Under the pieces are notes generated by a model. The model saw only the letters and a program-made list of their open reading frames with translations. It made no database searches and was not told the origin of the DNA. From the NCBI RefSeq assembly GCF_021129305.1, contig NZ_JAJOMB010000026.1, positions 1 through 64,000 of the forward strand: a DNA stretch of 64,000 nt, given 5' to 3'. The first letter of the stretch is position 1. Each line of letters starts with the position of its first letter. Positions 9,172 to 18,735 of this stretch are shown here, piece after piece. Position numbers and translations under genes: made by a program. Origin of the DNA: Kineosporia babensis (lineage in GTDB: Bacteria > Actinomycetota > Actinomycetes > Actinomycetales > Kineosporiaceae).

Positions 9172-9206
9172 AGCCCGGCCTCCCTGACGAAGGGGAGAAC
9201 CGGGCT
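9172..9206 (-). terminator. Terminator hairpin after rbpA
   Basis: AGCCCGG (9172-9178) pairs with CCGGGCT (9200-9206), and CTCCC/GGGGAG extends the inner stem. Read on the minus strand it lies 28 bases past the rbpA stop and is followed by TTTC. With the hairpin at 9107 it separates the convergent fxsA and rbpA. Confidence 0.65.
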
Positions 9207-9233
9207 CTGCTCGTCTGTTGGCGCTTGCGCGCG

Positions 9234-9584
9234 TTACGCCGAACGGCGTCCGTGGAAGCGACCCGAGCGCAGCAGCGCCAGTCGCTCTTCCAGCAGCGTT
9301 TCCAGTTCGGCCGTGGTGCGTCGTTCCATCAGCATGTCCCAGTGCGTACGGGCCGGCTTGGTGGCCTTCGGCTCCGGCAGCTCGGCGTCCTCGCGCAGTG
9401 CGAACTCGCCGCAGCGGCACTCCCAGAGCGGGGGCACATCTGCTTCCATCGACATCGGAACGACGATGGAATGCCCGTTTTTGCAGTTGTATCTGATGTC
9501 CTGGCGGGCGGCCGGCTGAATCCCCGACTCACTCTCCAGACTCGAGGCTCCAAGGCGCGTCCCGCGCATGCTCCGCTCACCCAT
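9234..9584 (-). CDS. rbpA: RNA polymerase-binding protein RbpA
   Basis: Actinobacterial transcription factor that binds the principal sigma factor and RNA polymerase and stabilises the open complex. It has the RbpA layout: an N-terminal MRGTRLGASSLESE basic tail, a core with IRYNCKNGHSIVVPMSMEADVPPLWECRCG carrying the zinc-ribbon-like cysteines, a basic linker (KATKPARTHWDMLMERR) and the sigma-interaction helix TTAELETLLEERLALLRSGR. 116 aa. The ATG at 9584 has GGAGG seven bases upstream; a second ATG is at 9569. The ppm1/rbpA neighbourhood is conserved in mycobacteria. Confidence 0.95.
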   Translation of the reverse strand: MGERSMRGTRLGASSLESESGIQPAARQDIRYNCKNGHSIVVPMSMEADVPPLWECRCGEFALREDAELPEPKATKPARTHWDMLMERRTTAELETLLEERLALLRSGRFHGRRSA

Positions 9585-9626
9585 GACGGCTCCCTCCGCG
9601 ACTGACGGCCAGTCTCACAAGCGCAC

Positions 9627-9652
9627 AACGCCTTTGTTCGACGAGATGTTCC
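9627..9652 (-). promoter_or_regulatory. Sigma-R-type promoter GGAAC-N18-GTT for rbpA
   Basis: On the minus strand GGAAC (9652-9648) is followed by exactly 18 bases and GTT (9629-9627), about 43 bases before the rbpA ATG. This matches the sigma-R/sigma-H thiol-stress consensus GGAAY-N18-GTT. Established knowledge: rbpA of Streptomyces coelicolor has a sigma-R-dependent promoter. Confidence 0.7.
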
Positions 9653-9815
9653 TGTGATGTGACGTCGTTGCCCGCTCCCGTCCGATCACCGGACGACTCA
9701 ATGCGTCAACCAGAGCGTACAGAGCGTTATTCCATTGAGATAGGCCTGGCGGCAAATATTTCAGCATGTAGTCAGTGGGCCGTTGCGGATCGTGACAATC
9801 TCGCGATCCGTGATC

Positions 9816-11180
9816 TCAGATCACTGCGGGTACCGGGTTTCCGGCCTGGGTGATTCCTTTGCGCACATTCACCCGACTGAGCAGTAGAGCGCCGATCACG
9901 AAGAACCCGATCAGGATGATGATGGCCCAGCGGTACGAACCGGTCAGCTGGAAGGTCAGGCCGAAGGCGAGGGTGCCCAGCCAGCTGGTGCCGCGCTCGC
10001 AGGCGGCGTAGAGGCTGAAGTACTCGGCCTCGCGGCCGCGCGGGATCAGGTGACTGTAGAGCGAGCGGGACAGCGCCTGGGTGCCGCCCAGGGTCAGGCC
10101 GATCAGCGCGGCCAGGGCGGCGAAGGGCAGGAACTGCCCGTACGGCAGGAAGTAGCCCACCCCGATCACCGCGCACCACAGGAAGAGGCTGCCCAGGACG
10201 GTGCGGTAGGCGCCGATCCGGGCCGCCACCCGGCCGAACGACAGAGCCCCGCCGATCGCCACGAACTGCACGATCAGGATCGCCAGGATGAGCTGGTCGG
10301 AGTCGAGGCCGAGCTGCTCCTGGGCATAGATGCTGGAGGCGTAGATCACGGTCTGGATGCCGTCGTTGAACACCAGGTAGGCGATCAGGAAGGCCAGGGT
10401 CTGCGGGTAGCCGCGCAGATGCCGCAGGGTGTCCAGGAGCTGCCCGAACGAGGCCCGGACCAGCTCGCCCCGGCCCGGCGGGAGCGGCTGCGCCGGCGGG
10501 CGGTCCTGTAGTCGCAGGAACGGGATGATCGTGAAGCCGCCCCACCACAGGCCGGCCACGAGCAGGTTCAGGCGGACGGCTTCCTCGGTGCTCAGGCCGA
10601 TCGCCTCGTGCTGGCTGACGGTGAGCAGGTTGACCACCAGGAGCACGGTGCCGCCCACGTAGCCGGTGGCCCAGCCCCGGCTGGAGACCCGATCGCGCTC
10701 GTCCGGGCCGGCCACGTCGATCAGCAGCGAGTCGTAGACCACGATGCTGCAGGCGAACGCCAGCGTGGCGATCAGCTGCAGCACCACCCCGAGTTCCCAG
10801 TTGTCACCGGTCAGGAACACCATCGAGGCTCCCGCGGCGGCACCGACCCAGGCGAAGCCGCCGAGCATGGTGCGCTTGCGCCCGGTGCGGTCGGCCAGCG
10901 CGCCGACCAGCGGCAGCAGCAGCGCGGAGGTCAGGGTGGCGAAGGTGACCACGTACAGCGAGAGCGAGCCGGGGGCGATCGGGACACCGAGCACGCTCAG
11001 GTCGGTACGGCAGGCCAGATCGGTGTCCTGGCCGGGGCAGGCGTCCCGCTTGGCCAGCACGGTGAGGTAGGGGCCCAGCAGGACGGTCAGGGTGGTGGTG
11101 AGGAAGGCGCTGTTCGCCCAGTCGTAGACGTACCAGGCCCGTTGTTCACGAAGGCGTCCGGTACTGGGCGAAGCGGTCAT
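9816..11180 (-). CDS. MFS transporter, UMF1/Atg22-like, 454 aa
   Basis: Predicted permease with about twelve hydrophobic helices. The N-terminal signature YVYDWANSAFLTT is typical of the UMF1 (unknown major facilitator) family related to yeast Atg22. The loop DRTGRKRTM between helices 2 and 3 is the MFS motif. A cysteine-containing extracytoplasmic loop (AKRDACPGQDTDLACRTDL) follows helix 1. The ATG at 11180 starts at the usual family N-terminus; the frame upstream is an antisense reading of the carboxypeptidase gene. It lies 26 bases downstream of that gene on the same strand. A 15-bp palindrome at 9810-9824 overlaps its stop. Substrate unknown. Confidence 0.85.
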   Translation of the reverse strand: MTASPSTGRLREQRAWYVYDWANSAFLTTTLTVLLGPYLTVLAKRDACPGQDTDLACRTDLSVLGVPIAPGSLSLYVVTFATLTSALLLPLVGALADRTGRKRTMLGGFAWVGAAAGASMVFLTGDNWELGVVLQLIATLAFACSIVVYDSLLIDVAGPDERDRVSSRGWATGYVGGTVLLVVNLLTVSQHEAIGLSTEEAVRLNLLVAGLWWGGFTIIPFLRLQDRPPAQPLPPGRGELVRASFGQLLDTLRHLRGYPQTLAFLIAYLVFNDGIQTVIYASSIYAQEQLGLDSDQLILAILIVQFVAIGGALSFGRVAARIGAYRTVLGSLFLWCAVIGVGYFLPYGQFLPFAALAALIGLTLGGTQALSRSLYSHLIPRGREAEYFSLYAACERGTSWLGTLAFGLTFQLTGSYRWAIIILIGFFVIGALLLSRVNVRKGITQAGNPVPAVI

Positions 11181-11206
11181 CGGACCATGATGGCGGGCCC
11201 GGGGAA

Positions 11207-12394
11207 CTAGCCGCTGAACTCCCAGTGCCAGGCCTCGGGCCGGGAACCGTCCGGCTGGGCCCAGGCCGGGTGGAACCAGCCGAACCCGGGGGCGTTGGCG
11301 AACAGCCACTCGTGCTCGGGGGTGCCGAAGTTCTGGATGCCGCCGCACAGGTCGGTGGCGGTGCCCCAGCCGTGGTTGCTGGTGCCGGGGCGGGCGGCCA
11401 GGTTCGGTTTGGTGGCGTACAGGCGCACCTGGGTCCGGTACTCGCGGTAGGAGTCGGTGACGCAGATCGGGGTGCCGAACCGCTCGGCGTAGGCGGCGCT
11501 GAGCTGGTCGAAGGCGAAGGCCGCGTCGGCGCGCAGGTGGTGGCCGGGGGCGCTGGCCAGCGGGCACAGCGCGGTCAGCGGGATCTCGCCGTTGGGGTAG
11601 AGGCTGAGATCGCCGGCGCCGGTGCAGGTGCCGACCGGTCCACTGCGACCGGCCGGACGAGCGGCCCGGGCCCGGAGCCGGCGCTGGCGTTTCTGGGCCT
11701 GTCTGACCTGGCGGTCGGTGCCGGCCAGCTGGATCTCGGCCTCGTCCAGGGCTCGTCGTTGCCGGGCCACCGCGGCGTCGGCCTCGACCTTGGCCCGGTC
11801 GGCCTGATCCGCCGCCGTGCTCGCCGTCTCGGTGGCCTGCGCCGCGGCGACCGCTGCCCGTCCGGCCCGGAGCTCGGCGCGGCGCCCAGAACTCAGGTCG
11901 GCCGTGCGGTCCTCACCGATCCGCCGCAGGGCGCGCAAAGTGGCGCTGAGCCCGGCCTCGTCCCGGCCGGCGCCGTTGGTGCCGAGCAGGGTGTTCAGAG
12001 TCGGGCTGGCGTTCAGGCCGCTGCCGCCCTGGTACGCCTGCCGGGCCCAGGTGCCGACCTTCAGGCGGGCGGCGATCACATCCTGGTTGGCCTGCTCCAG
12101 TTCCTCGTCGCGGCGATCCTCTTCGACCTGTGCGCGCTGAAGTTCGCGCAGCGACGTGGTGTAGGCCTCGAGCGCCTGACTGGCCAGCACCGCGGCCGCT
12201 CGAGTCGCCTTCCGGGCATCGCGTACCTCGCCGGCCTGCGCCTCGGCCTGGGCCCGGAGGTCGTCCACCTTCCGGTTCTGAGCCTGGAGTTCGGCCTGCG
12301 TCGGCTCCCGTTCGGCCGCGCCGGCTACGTCTGGCGTGGTGAGCACGAGGACCCCGGCGACGAGCAGGACGGGCAGGCGCCGGCGGATGTTCAC
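11207..12394 (-). CDS. Secreted D,D-carboxypeptidase (peptidase M15B/VanY-like) with coiled coil
   Basis: Predicted exported enzyme that trims D-Ala from peptidoglycan stems. The GTG at 12394 gives a clean signal peptide (basic IRRRLP, then LLVAGVLVLTT, cleavage near AGA/AE). A long Ala/Arg/Glu/Gln-rich coiled coil follows (roughly residues 30-245), then a short linker with a cysteine. The M15 zinc site is visible as SNHGWGTATDL (His and Asp ligands) and EAWHWEF (His), with the arginine of DSYREYRTQ. About 395 aa. The frame is open up to another GTG at 12448, which would put 18 residues before the signal peptide. Coiled coil plus peptidase is a common actinomycete design. Confidence 0.88.
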   Translation of the reverse strand: MNIRRRLPVLLVAGVLVLTTPDVAGAAEREPTQAELQAQNRKVDDLRAQAEAQAGEVRDARKATRAAAVLASQALEAYTTSLRELQRAQVEEDRRDEELEQANQDVIAARLKVGTWARQAYQGGSGLNASPTLNTLLGTNGAGRDEAGLSATLRALRRIGEDRTADLSSGRRAELRAGRAAVAAAQATETASTAADQADRAKVEADAAVARQRRALDEAEIQLAGTDRQVRQAQKRQRRLRARAARPAGRSGPVGTCTGAGDLSLYPNGEIPLTALCPLASAPGHHLRADAAFAFDQLSAAYAERFGTPICVTDSYREYRTQVRLYATKPNLAARPGTSNHGWGTATDLCGGIQNFGTPEHEWLFANAPGFGWFHPAWAQPDGSRPEAWHWEFSG

Positions 12395-12598
12395 AGTGTC
12401 AGCGTTCGACGTCGGTGGCGGGCTGCTGAACGGGCCACGTCGCTGCACACCGTGACATCACCCACCCGGAGTACCGCGAGGCTGCCACCGACCGGTGACC
12501 GTCGGCCGAACACGGGGTGGCCAAGAGCTCTCGACACGATTCGATCTGCACATAAAGTGGTGGCGCCCGGAGCACCCACTCTCTTGTGAGGCGGAAAC

Positions 12599-14791
12599 AT
12601 GACCGACTACACCTCCCTGGGATCCCTGCAGGTCGCCACCGATCTCAAGGAGTTCGTCGAGAACGAGGCCCTCACCGGCTGTGCGGTCGGCGCGGACGCG
12701 TTCTGGTCCGGCCTGGCCCGGCTGGTGGCCGACCTCGCCCCCCGCAATCGGGAGCTGCTCCAGGAGCGCGACCGGCTGCAGACCGAGATCGACCAGTGGC
12801 ACCGCGAACGCGCCGGGCAGCCGTTCGACGCCGCCGGGTACGAGGCGTTCCTGCGGGAGATCGGCTACCTGGTGGCGGATCCGGAGCCGATACAGATCGG
12901 CACCAGCGGGGTGGACGACGAGATCGCCCGGATCGCCGGGCCGCAGCTGGTGGTGCCGGTCTCGAACGCCCGCTACTCGCTGAACGCGGCCAACGCCCGC
13001 TGGGGTTCGCTGTACGACGCGCTGTACGGCACCGACGCGCTGGGTGAGGCGCCGCCGGCCGGTGGGTACGACGCGGAGCGCGGCGCGAAGGTGATCGCGT
13101 ACGGGCGGGACTTCCTCGACCGCATCGCCCCGCTGGCCGAGGGCAGCCACGCCGACGCGGGCGGTTACGCGGTGGCCGGTGGCGAGCTGGTGGTGCACGT
13201 GCCGTCGGGCAAGACAACGCTGTCCGACCCGGGCCTTTTCGCCGGGTACACCGGCACCGCGACCGAGCCGGACAGCGTGCTTCTGGTGCACCACGGCCTG
13301 CACGTCGAGATCGTCTTCGACCGGCAGGGGACGATCGGGCGCACCGACGGCGCCTCGGTGCAGGACATCGTGCTGGAGTCGGCGGTCACCACGATCGTCG
13401 ACTTCGAGGACTCGGTGGCCGCGGTCGACGCCGCCGACAAGGTCCGGGACTACCGCACCTGGCTGGGCCTGAGCCGGGGGGATCTGAGTGCCCCGGTGAC
13501 CAAGGGCGGGCAGACCTTCGAGCGCACGCTGAACCGGGACCGGGCCTACGCGGTGCCGCGCAACCACGGTGAGCAGCTGGTGCTGCCCGGCCGGGCGCTG
13601 ATGTTCGTGCGCAACGTCGGGCACCTGATGACGACCGACGCGGTGCTCGACTCCACCGGCGCGCAGGTTCCCGAGGGCATCCTGGACGCGGTGATCACCA
13701 CCCTGGCCGCGCTGCCCGGCCTGCGCTCGGGGGCGAACAGCCGCACCGACTCGGTGTACATCGTGAAGCCGAAGATGCACGGCCCGGCCGAGGTGGCCTT
13801 CGCCGTGCAGCTTTTCGAGCGCACCGAGGAGCTGCTGCGGCTGCCCAGCAACACGATCAAGCTGGGCCTGATGGACGAGGAGCGGCGGACCTCGCTGAAC
13901 CTGGGCGCCTGCATCGCCGCCGCGCGCGACCGGATCGTGTTCATCAACACCGGTTTCCTGGACCGCTCCGGCGATGAGATCCACACCTCGATGGAGGCCG
14001 GGCCGCTGGTGCGCAAGGAGGAGATGCGCTCGCAGCACTGGCTGACCTCGTACGAGAAGCGCAACGTGGAAACCGGTCTGGCCTACGGCTTCGCCGGCCG
14101 GGCGCAGATCGGCAAGGGCATGTGGGCGATGCCCGACCTGATGGCCGACATGCTGCAGCAGAAGATCGGCCAGCCCCGGGCAGGCGCCACCACCGCCTGG
14201 GTGCCCTCACCCACCGCGGCCACGCTGCACGCCCTGCACTATCACGACGTGGATGTGCCTGCGGTGCAGGCAGAACTGGCGGAGCAGGGCCGGCGGACGT
14301 CGGTGGCCGACCTGCTGCGGATCCCTCTCGGTGATCCGGGTCAGTGGGACGAGGCGGTGCGCGCCGAGCAGGTCGACAACAACTGTCAGTCGATCCTGGG
14401 GTACGTGGTGCGCTGGGTGGATCACGGGGTCGGCTGTTCCAAGGTTCCGGACATCCATGACGTCGGGCTGATGGAAGACCGCGCCACCCTGCGGATCTCG
14501 AGCCAGCTGCTGGCGAACTGGCTGCGGCACGGCGTGATCTCCCAGGAGCAGGTGCGCGAAAGCCTGGCCCGGATGGCGGCCGTGGTCGACCAGCAGAACG
14601 CGGGCGACGACGAGTACCGGCCGATGGCCGCCGATCTGGAGAACAGCCAGGCCTTCCTGGCGGCCAGTGACCTGATCTTCCAGGGTGCGCGGCAGCCCAA
14701 CGGGTACACCGAGCCGATCCTGCACGCCCGGCGCCGGGCTGCGAAGGCGGTGCGCTCGATGACCCACCCCACCGGTCTGCCGGTGGGGTAG
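12599..14791 (+). CDS. glcB: Malate synthase G
   Basis: Condenses glyoxylate with acetyl-CoA to malate. 730 aa, the usual length of isoform G. Conserved stretches include [93 protein letters not shown] and [15 protein letters not shown]. The ATG at 12599 has GAGGCGGA upstream. Its neighbour glcD produces glyoxylate from glycolate or a similar 2-hydroxyacid, so the pair looks like a glycolate/glyoxylate assimilation unit, though 93 bases separate the genes. Confidence 0.96.
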   Translation: MTDYTSLGSLQVATDLKEFVENEALTGCAVGADAFWSGLARLVADLAPRNRELLQERDRLQTEIDQWHRERAGQPFDAAGYEAFLREIGYLVADPEPIQIGTSGVDDEIARIAGPQLVVPVSNARYSLNAANARWGSLYDALYGTDALGEAPPAGGYDAERGAKVIAYGRDFLDRIAPLAEGSHADAGGYAVAGGELVVHVPSGKTTLSDPGLFAGYTGTATEPDSVLLVHHGLHVEIVFDRQGTIGRTDGASVQDIVLESAVTTIVDFEDSVAAVDAADKVRDYRTWLGLSRGDLSAPVTKGGQTFERTLNRDRAYAVPRNHGEQLVLPGRALMFVRNVGHLMTTDAVLDSTGAQVPEGILDAVITTLAALPGLRSGANSRTDSVYIVKPKMHGPAEVAFAVQLFERTEELLRLPSNTIKLGLMDEERRTSLNLGACIAAARDRIVFINTGFLDRSGDEIHTSMEAGPLVRKEEMRSQHWLTSYEKRNVETGLAYGFAGRAQIGKGMWAMPDLMADMLQQKIGQPRAGATTAWVPSPTAATLHALHYHDVDVPAVQAELAEQGRRTSVADLLRIPLGDPGQWDEAVRAEQVDNNCQSILGYVVRWVDHGVGCSKVPDIHDVGLMEDRATLRISSQLLANWLRHGVISQEQVRESLARMAAVVDQQNAGDDEYRPMAADLENSQAFLAASDLIFQGARQPNGYTEPILHARRRAAKAVRSMTHPTGLPVG

Positions 14792-14884
14792 GGCCTGCCT
14801 GACTGCTCTGAGTTCTGTCTCGTCGCCGCGGCAGCACTCGCTTATGGTGGCCGAAAGACGCCTCACCGCTGAGGAGCTTGGCCG

Positions 14885-16273
14885 ATGACCGATGTGCTGG
14901 TGCAACCGTCACAGACCGCGATCGACGAACTCGTGGCCGCCCTGCCCGAGGGGGTGGTGGTGACCGAGGCGGTGCTCACGGACAAGTACCGCTTCGACCG
15001 GGCGGCGGATCCGGACGCGGGGGTGCCCGTGGCCGTGGTCCGGGCCGAGAGCACCGAGCAGGTGCAGACGGCGCTGCGCTGGGCGTCCGAGCATCGGGTG
15101 GCGGTGGTGCCCAGGGGCGCAGGCACCGGGCTCTCCGGCGGAAGTACGGCGCTGACCGGCGGAATCGTGGTCTCCACCGAGCGGATGCGGGCGATCTCGG
15201 TGGATCCGCTCAGCCGGGTCGCGGTGGTCCAGCCCGGCCTGCTCAACGCCGAGGTCAAGCAGGCCGCGGCGCAGGCGGGCCTGTGGTATCCGCCGGACCC
15301 GTCCTCGTTCGAGATCTGCTCGATCGGCGGCAACATCGCCACCAACGCCGGCGGGCTGTGCTGCGTGAAATACGGCGTGACCACCGACTACGTACTGGCG
15401 CTGGAGGTGGTGCTGGCCGACGGCCGGGCGCTGCGGCTGGGCGGGCCGCGGCTGAAGGACTCGGCCGGGCTGTCGCTGACCAAGCTGTTCGTCGGCAGCG
15501 AGGGTACGCTCGGCATCATCACCGAGGTCACTCTGCGCCTGATGCCGCCGCAGCACCCGCCGCGCACCGTGGTGGCCAGTTTCGCCGACACCCACGCGGC
15601 CACCGAGGCCATCGTGGCGATCACCTCGAAGCTGCGCCCGGCGATGCTGGAGTACATGGACCGGGCCACGGTCAGCGCGGTGGAGGACAACCTGCGGATG
15701 GGCCTGGACCGCTCGGCGGCGGCGCTGCTGGTGGCCCAGACCGACACCGAAGGCACCACCGCCGACCGGGAACTCGCGCAGATCGTGGCCGCGTGCGAGG
15801 CCTGCGGTGCGGGGGAGGTGCTGGCCACGGACGACCCGGCCGAGGGGGAGGCGTTCACGGTGGCCCGGCGCCAGGCGATCCCGTCGATCGAGAAGAAGGG
15901 CAAACTGCTGCTTGAGGACGTCGGGGTCGCCGTTCCGCGTCTGCCCGCCCTGGTCGCGGGGATCGAGAAGATCGCGGCTGCGCGCTCGGTGGTGATCGCG
16001 CTGATCGCGCACGCAGGGGACGGGAACACGCATCCGCTGATCGTTTTCGACCCGGCCGATGCTGATGCTGCGGCCCGGGCCCAGGCGGCTTTCGGCGAGG
16101 TGATGGACCTGGCGATCGAGCTGGACGGGACGATCACCGGGGAGCACGGGGTGGGACGGCTGAAGCAACCTTGGTTGCAGGCTCAGGTGGGGGCGGACGT
16201 GATGGATCTGAGCCGGCGGATCAAGGAGGCGGTGGACCCGCTGGGGATCATGAATCCGGGGGCTGTGCTGTGA
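14885..16273 (+). CDS. glcD: FAD-linked 2-hydroxyacid oxidase/dehydrogenase, GlcD type
   Basis: Flavoprotein of the VAO/PCMH family, 462 aa, related to the glycolate oxidase catalytic subunit and D-lactate dehydrogenase. The FAD-binding half has VVPRGAGTGLSGGSTAL and SSFEICSIGGNIATNAGG. The C-terminal FAD-oxidase domain ends with EHGVGRLKQPWL and the typical DPLGIMNPGAVL. The ATG at 14885 follows GAGGAG. Context with malate synthase favours glycolate or a closely related acid as substrate. GlcE/GlcF partners are not in the window, so the electron acceptor is open. Confidence 0.9.
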   Translation: MTDVLVQPSQTAIDELVAALPEGVVVTEAVLTDKYRFDRAADPDAGVPVAVVRAESTEQVQTALRWASEHRVAVVPRGAGTGLSGGSTALTGGIVVSTERMRAISVDPLSRVAVVQPGLLNAEVKQAAAQAGLWYPPDPSSFEICSIGGNIATNAGGLCCVKYGVTTDYVLALEVVLADGRALRLGGPRLKDSAGLSLTKLFVGSEGTLGIITEVTLRLMPPQHPPRTVVASFADTHAATEAIVAITSKLRPAMLEYMDRATVSAVEDNLRMGLDRSAAALLVAQTDTEGTTADRELAQIVAACEACGAGEVLATDDPAEGEAFTVARRQAIPSIEKKGKLLLEDVGVAVPRLPALVAGIEKIAAARSVVIALIAHAGDGNTHPLIVFDPADADAAARAQAAFGEVMDLAIELDGTITGEHGVGRLKQPWLQAQVGADVMDLSRRIKEAVDPLGIMNPGAVL

Positions 16274-16381
16274 GTCTGGCTTGTTTGTCGTAGGGCTCTG
16301 GTAGAACTCCCTCCCATAAGGGGCGGGGGAGGTGGTGGCCGTCGCTACCTGAAGCTAGAGGGGCTCGGACGGGGCAACGGC

Positions 16382-16426
16382 ATTGGGAAGACAAAACACG
16401 TCATACGGTGGTTTTGTCTTCCCGAT
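16382..16426. repeat. 16-bp-stem palindrome matching the flanks of the IS30-type element
   Basis: Bases 382-397 pair with 411-426 (one wobble) around a 13-base loop; the core is GGGAAGACAAAAC / GTTTTGTCTTCCC. The same arms (CATCGGGAAGACAAA and its complement) flank the insertion sequence at 62 kb. It lies in the 240-base gap between glcD and the next gene. The A/T part is next to the loop, so it is not a standard terminator. It is probably an unoccupied copy of a dispersed hairpin repeat. Confidence 0.8.
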
Positions 16427-16515
16427 CAGTGGCTTTGCGCGAGGTGGTGACGGGCTGCGCCAGGGAGGGGGCAGGGGCTCAGCCGGCGGGAGGCCGGGCG
16501 ACAGGGGGAGGCGAA

Positions 16516-17619
16516 GTGAGCAGGGTGAAGGTGTCCCGGGAAAACGTGCTCGGGTATCGGGCCCGGGCGCAGGGGCTGGATCGCTCGGGCGGCACAGGGG
16601 AGAGCGCGGGTCGGCTGGAAGGGCTGCTGGGGATCGGGGTGCAGGACACACCCGCCGGCACGGTGGCGGCTGCGCTCGCGGTGCGCGGGGTGAGCCAGCG
16701 GCCGCCGAAGACGCGCATCGTCTGGACCTGGCGGGGCGCGCCGCACCTGCACCTCGAGGCTGACCTGAAGGCGCTGGCCACGGCGACCTGGCCGGTGGAC
16801 GACGCGGATGCCACCCGGCGCATCGCCAATCCCCGGATCAAGGACGGCGCGAGACGGGGGTTGGCGGCGTACGTCGAGGCAGCTACGGCGATGCGCGAGA
16901 TCGTGACCGAGAAGCTGCCCAAGGGCGAAGTCAGCCGCCGGGTCAGCGAGGCCGTGCCGGACGACCTGAACTACGACTGCGAGCCGTGCCGGGCGCGGCA
17001 CATCAGCGGGGGCCTGTTCCAGCTGATCGGGGCGGCGGCCGGAGTGGAGGTGCTCACCGAGGGCCGGTCCACGTTCCTCAGGCCGTTGCCCGCGAGCCTG
17101 CGGCCCAAGCAGATTCCGCAGGCCGGTAGCGGACTGGCCGAGATGCTGCTGCGCTACCTGAAGGTCAACGGCCCGGCCTCGATGGCAGCCCTGGCCGCGC
17201 ACACCGGGATGACGGCGACGGCGGTGAAGCAGTACCTGCCGCCCGGCCTGGTCGAGGTCGAGACGCCGGTGGGCAAGGCCTGGATACCGGAAGAGGCCCT
17301 GGACGAGCTGCTCGCGGCGGGCCGGCCCGAGCTGGTGCGGTTGCTGCCCGGCGGGGACCCCTGGCTGACGGTGCGCGATCGCGAGCTGATGGTTCCGGAC
17401 CCGGCTCAGCACAAACAGGTCTACCGGGTGATCAGCAATCCGGGGGTGGTGCTGGTGAACGGTGATGTGGCCGGCACCTGGCGGGCCAAGCTGGGCAAGG
17501 GCCGGGTGCTCGAGATCAGCGTGAGCGGCCGGATCGAACAGCCGCAGCTCCTCGAGCAGGAGGCCCAGCTCCTCGCCCCGGCCCGGTCGGCGGGTGAGGC
17601 CAGGGTGACTTTCGCCTGA
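16516..17619 (+). CDS. Winged-helix DNA-binding protein (HTH_42 / AlkZ-like), 367 aa
   Basis: Resembles the HTH_42 winged-helix family that contains the DNA glycosylases AlkZ/AlkX, which unhook crosslinks or protect antibiotic producers. Visible features are an N-terminal SRENVLGYRARAQGL helix, a paired-cysteine stretch (DCEPCRARHISGGLFQLIG), winged-helix segments (LLRYLKVNGPASMAALAAHTGM) and the C-terminal barrel LLPGGDPWLTVRDRELM ... PGVVLVNGDVAGTWRAKLGKG. The GTG at 16516 follows GGGGGAGGCGA. I do not see a clear AlkZ QxQ catalytic motif, so glycosylase activity is not claimed. Confidence 0.75.
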   Translation: MSRVKVSRENVLGYRARAQGLDRSGGTGESAGRLEGLLGIGVQDTPAGTVAAALAVRGVSQRPPKTRIVWTWRGAPHLHLEADLKALATATWPVDDADATRRIANPRIKDGARRGLAAYVEAATAMREIVTEKLPKGEVSRRVSEAVPDDLNYDCEPCRARHISGGLFQLIGAAAGVEVLTEGRSTFLRPLPASLRPKQIPQAGSGLAEMLLRYLKVNGPASMAALAAHTGMTATAVKQYLPPGLVEVETPVGKAWIPEEALDELLAAGRPELVRLLPGGDPWLTVRDRELMVPDPAQHKQVYRVISNPGVVLVNGDVAGTWRAKLGKGRVLEISVSGRIEQPQLLEQEAQLLAPARSAGEARVTFA

Positions 17620-17760
17620 GCACAAACTTTTCTGGCGATCTCGGGAACCGAATGCTGCGCACAGAAGTCTGACTCAGTACCCGGCGGTGGTGCGCTGCGG
17701 AGGTCGCCGTATGTCAGGGTGCGACGAGCACCGCGCGCCACCGCCGCCGGGGCCAAACCC

Positions 17761-18696
17761 TCACACCTGGCTGTCTTCCGGCTTGGGCCACAGCCGGTGG
17801 AACGAGGTGTCGGTACCGCTCTCAGGAGCCTGCACACCCTCGGGCAACGGCAGCACCTGGCGCAGCCAGGTCCGGTGCCCCCACATCCGCCATTCCCGCG
17901 GGTAGCCCACCGACACCTCCTCGAAGCGCACCCCGTCCAGCCAGGTCCGCCGGGGGATGTGCAGGTGCCCGTAGACCACCACGTCGGCGCGGTAGCGCCG
18001 GTGCCAGTCGGCGCTGAGGGTGGTGCCGCACCACTGCGCGAACTGTGGGTAGCGCAGGATGTCGTTCGGGTGCCGCTCCACCGGCCAGTGATTGATCAGC
18101 ACCGTGCGCACGTCCGGAGCCAGCGCCTCCAGCCGGCCGCGGGTGTACTCGATCCGGGCCTGGCACCAGGCCTCCCGGCTCGGGTACGGGTCGGGCTCCA
18201 GGAAACGCTCGTCCGAGCAGACCACGCCGGTGTCGTAGGCCCGCTTCAGCGAGGCCTCCTTCGTGGTCGTGCCCGGGGCCAGGAACGAGTAGTCGTACAG
18301 CAGGAACATCGGGGCGATGGTCAGCGGGCCACCCTCGCCGGTCCAGACCGCGAACTCGTCCTCCGGGGTGAGCACACCCAGGCCCCGGCACACCTCGACC
18401 AGACGTTCGTACCGCGCAACTCCGCGCAGCGTGACCGGGTCGCTGGGATGCGTCCACAGTTCGTGGTTACCCGGCACCCAGATCACCTTGGCGAACCGCC
18501 CGGCCAGGAGCCGCAGCGTCCACTCGACGTCCTCGACCTTCTCGGCGACGTCGCCGGCCACGATCAGCCAGTCCCCGTCGGTCTCGGGCTGCAGGGTCTG
18601 GGTGATCTCCCGGTTCTCCCGGTAGCCGATGTGCAGGTCGCTGACGGCCAGGAGTCTTGCTCCGGGCGCTACTGACGATTCGGACACGACCTGCAC
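17761..18696 (-). CDS. Metallophosphoesterase, 311 aa
   Basis: Calcineurin-like phosphoesterase with all metal-ligand blocks in order: AVSDLHIGYREN, VAGDVAEKVEDV, WVPGNHELWT, VLINHWPV and VVYGHLHIPRR. No signal peptide or membrane segment, so probably cytosolic. The start is GTG at 18696, with another GTG four codons on. A GC-rich inverted repeat (17680-17690 with 17738-17751) lies between its stop and that of the convergent gene. Substrate cannot be told from sequence. Confidence 0.88.
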   Translation of the reverse strand: MQVVSESSVAPGARLLAVSDLHIGYRENREITQTLQPETDGDWLIVAGDVAEKVEDVEWTLRLLAGRFAKVIWVPGNHELWTHPSDPVTLRGVARYERLVEVCRGLGVLTPEDEFAVWTGEGGPLTIAPMFLLYDYSFLAPGTTTKEASLKRAYDTGVVCSDERFLEPDPYPSREAWCQARIEYTRGRLEALAPDVRTVLINHWPVERHPNDILRYPQFAQWCGTTLSADWHRRYRADVVVYGHLHIPRRTWLDGVRFEEVSVGYPREWRMWGHRTWLRQVLPLPEGVQAPESGTDTSFHRLWPKPEDSQV

Positions 18697-18735
18697 GCTA
18701 CCCGCTGCGGCTCCAGTACTCGCGCAGCAGCGCTT

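Noticed and set aside
11181-11567. N-terminal extension of the UMF1 transporter
   Set aside because: The extra stretch is antisense-frame reading of the carboxypeptidase gene, rich in Arg/Pro; the family N-terminus starts at 11180.
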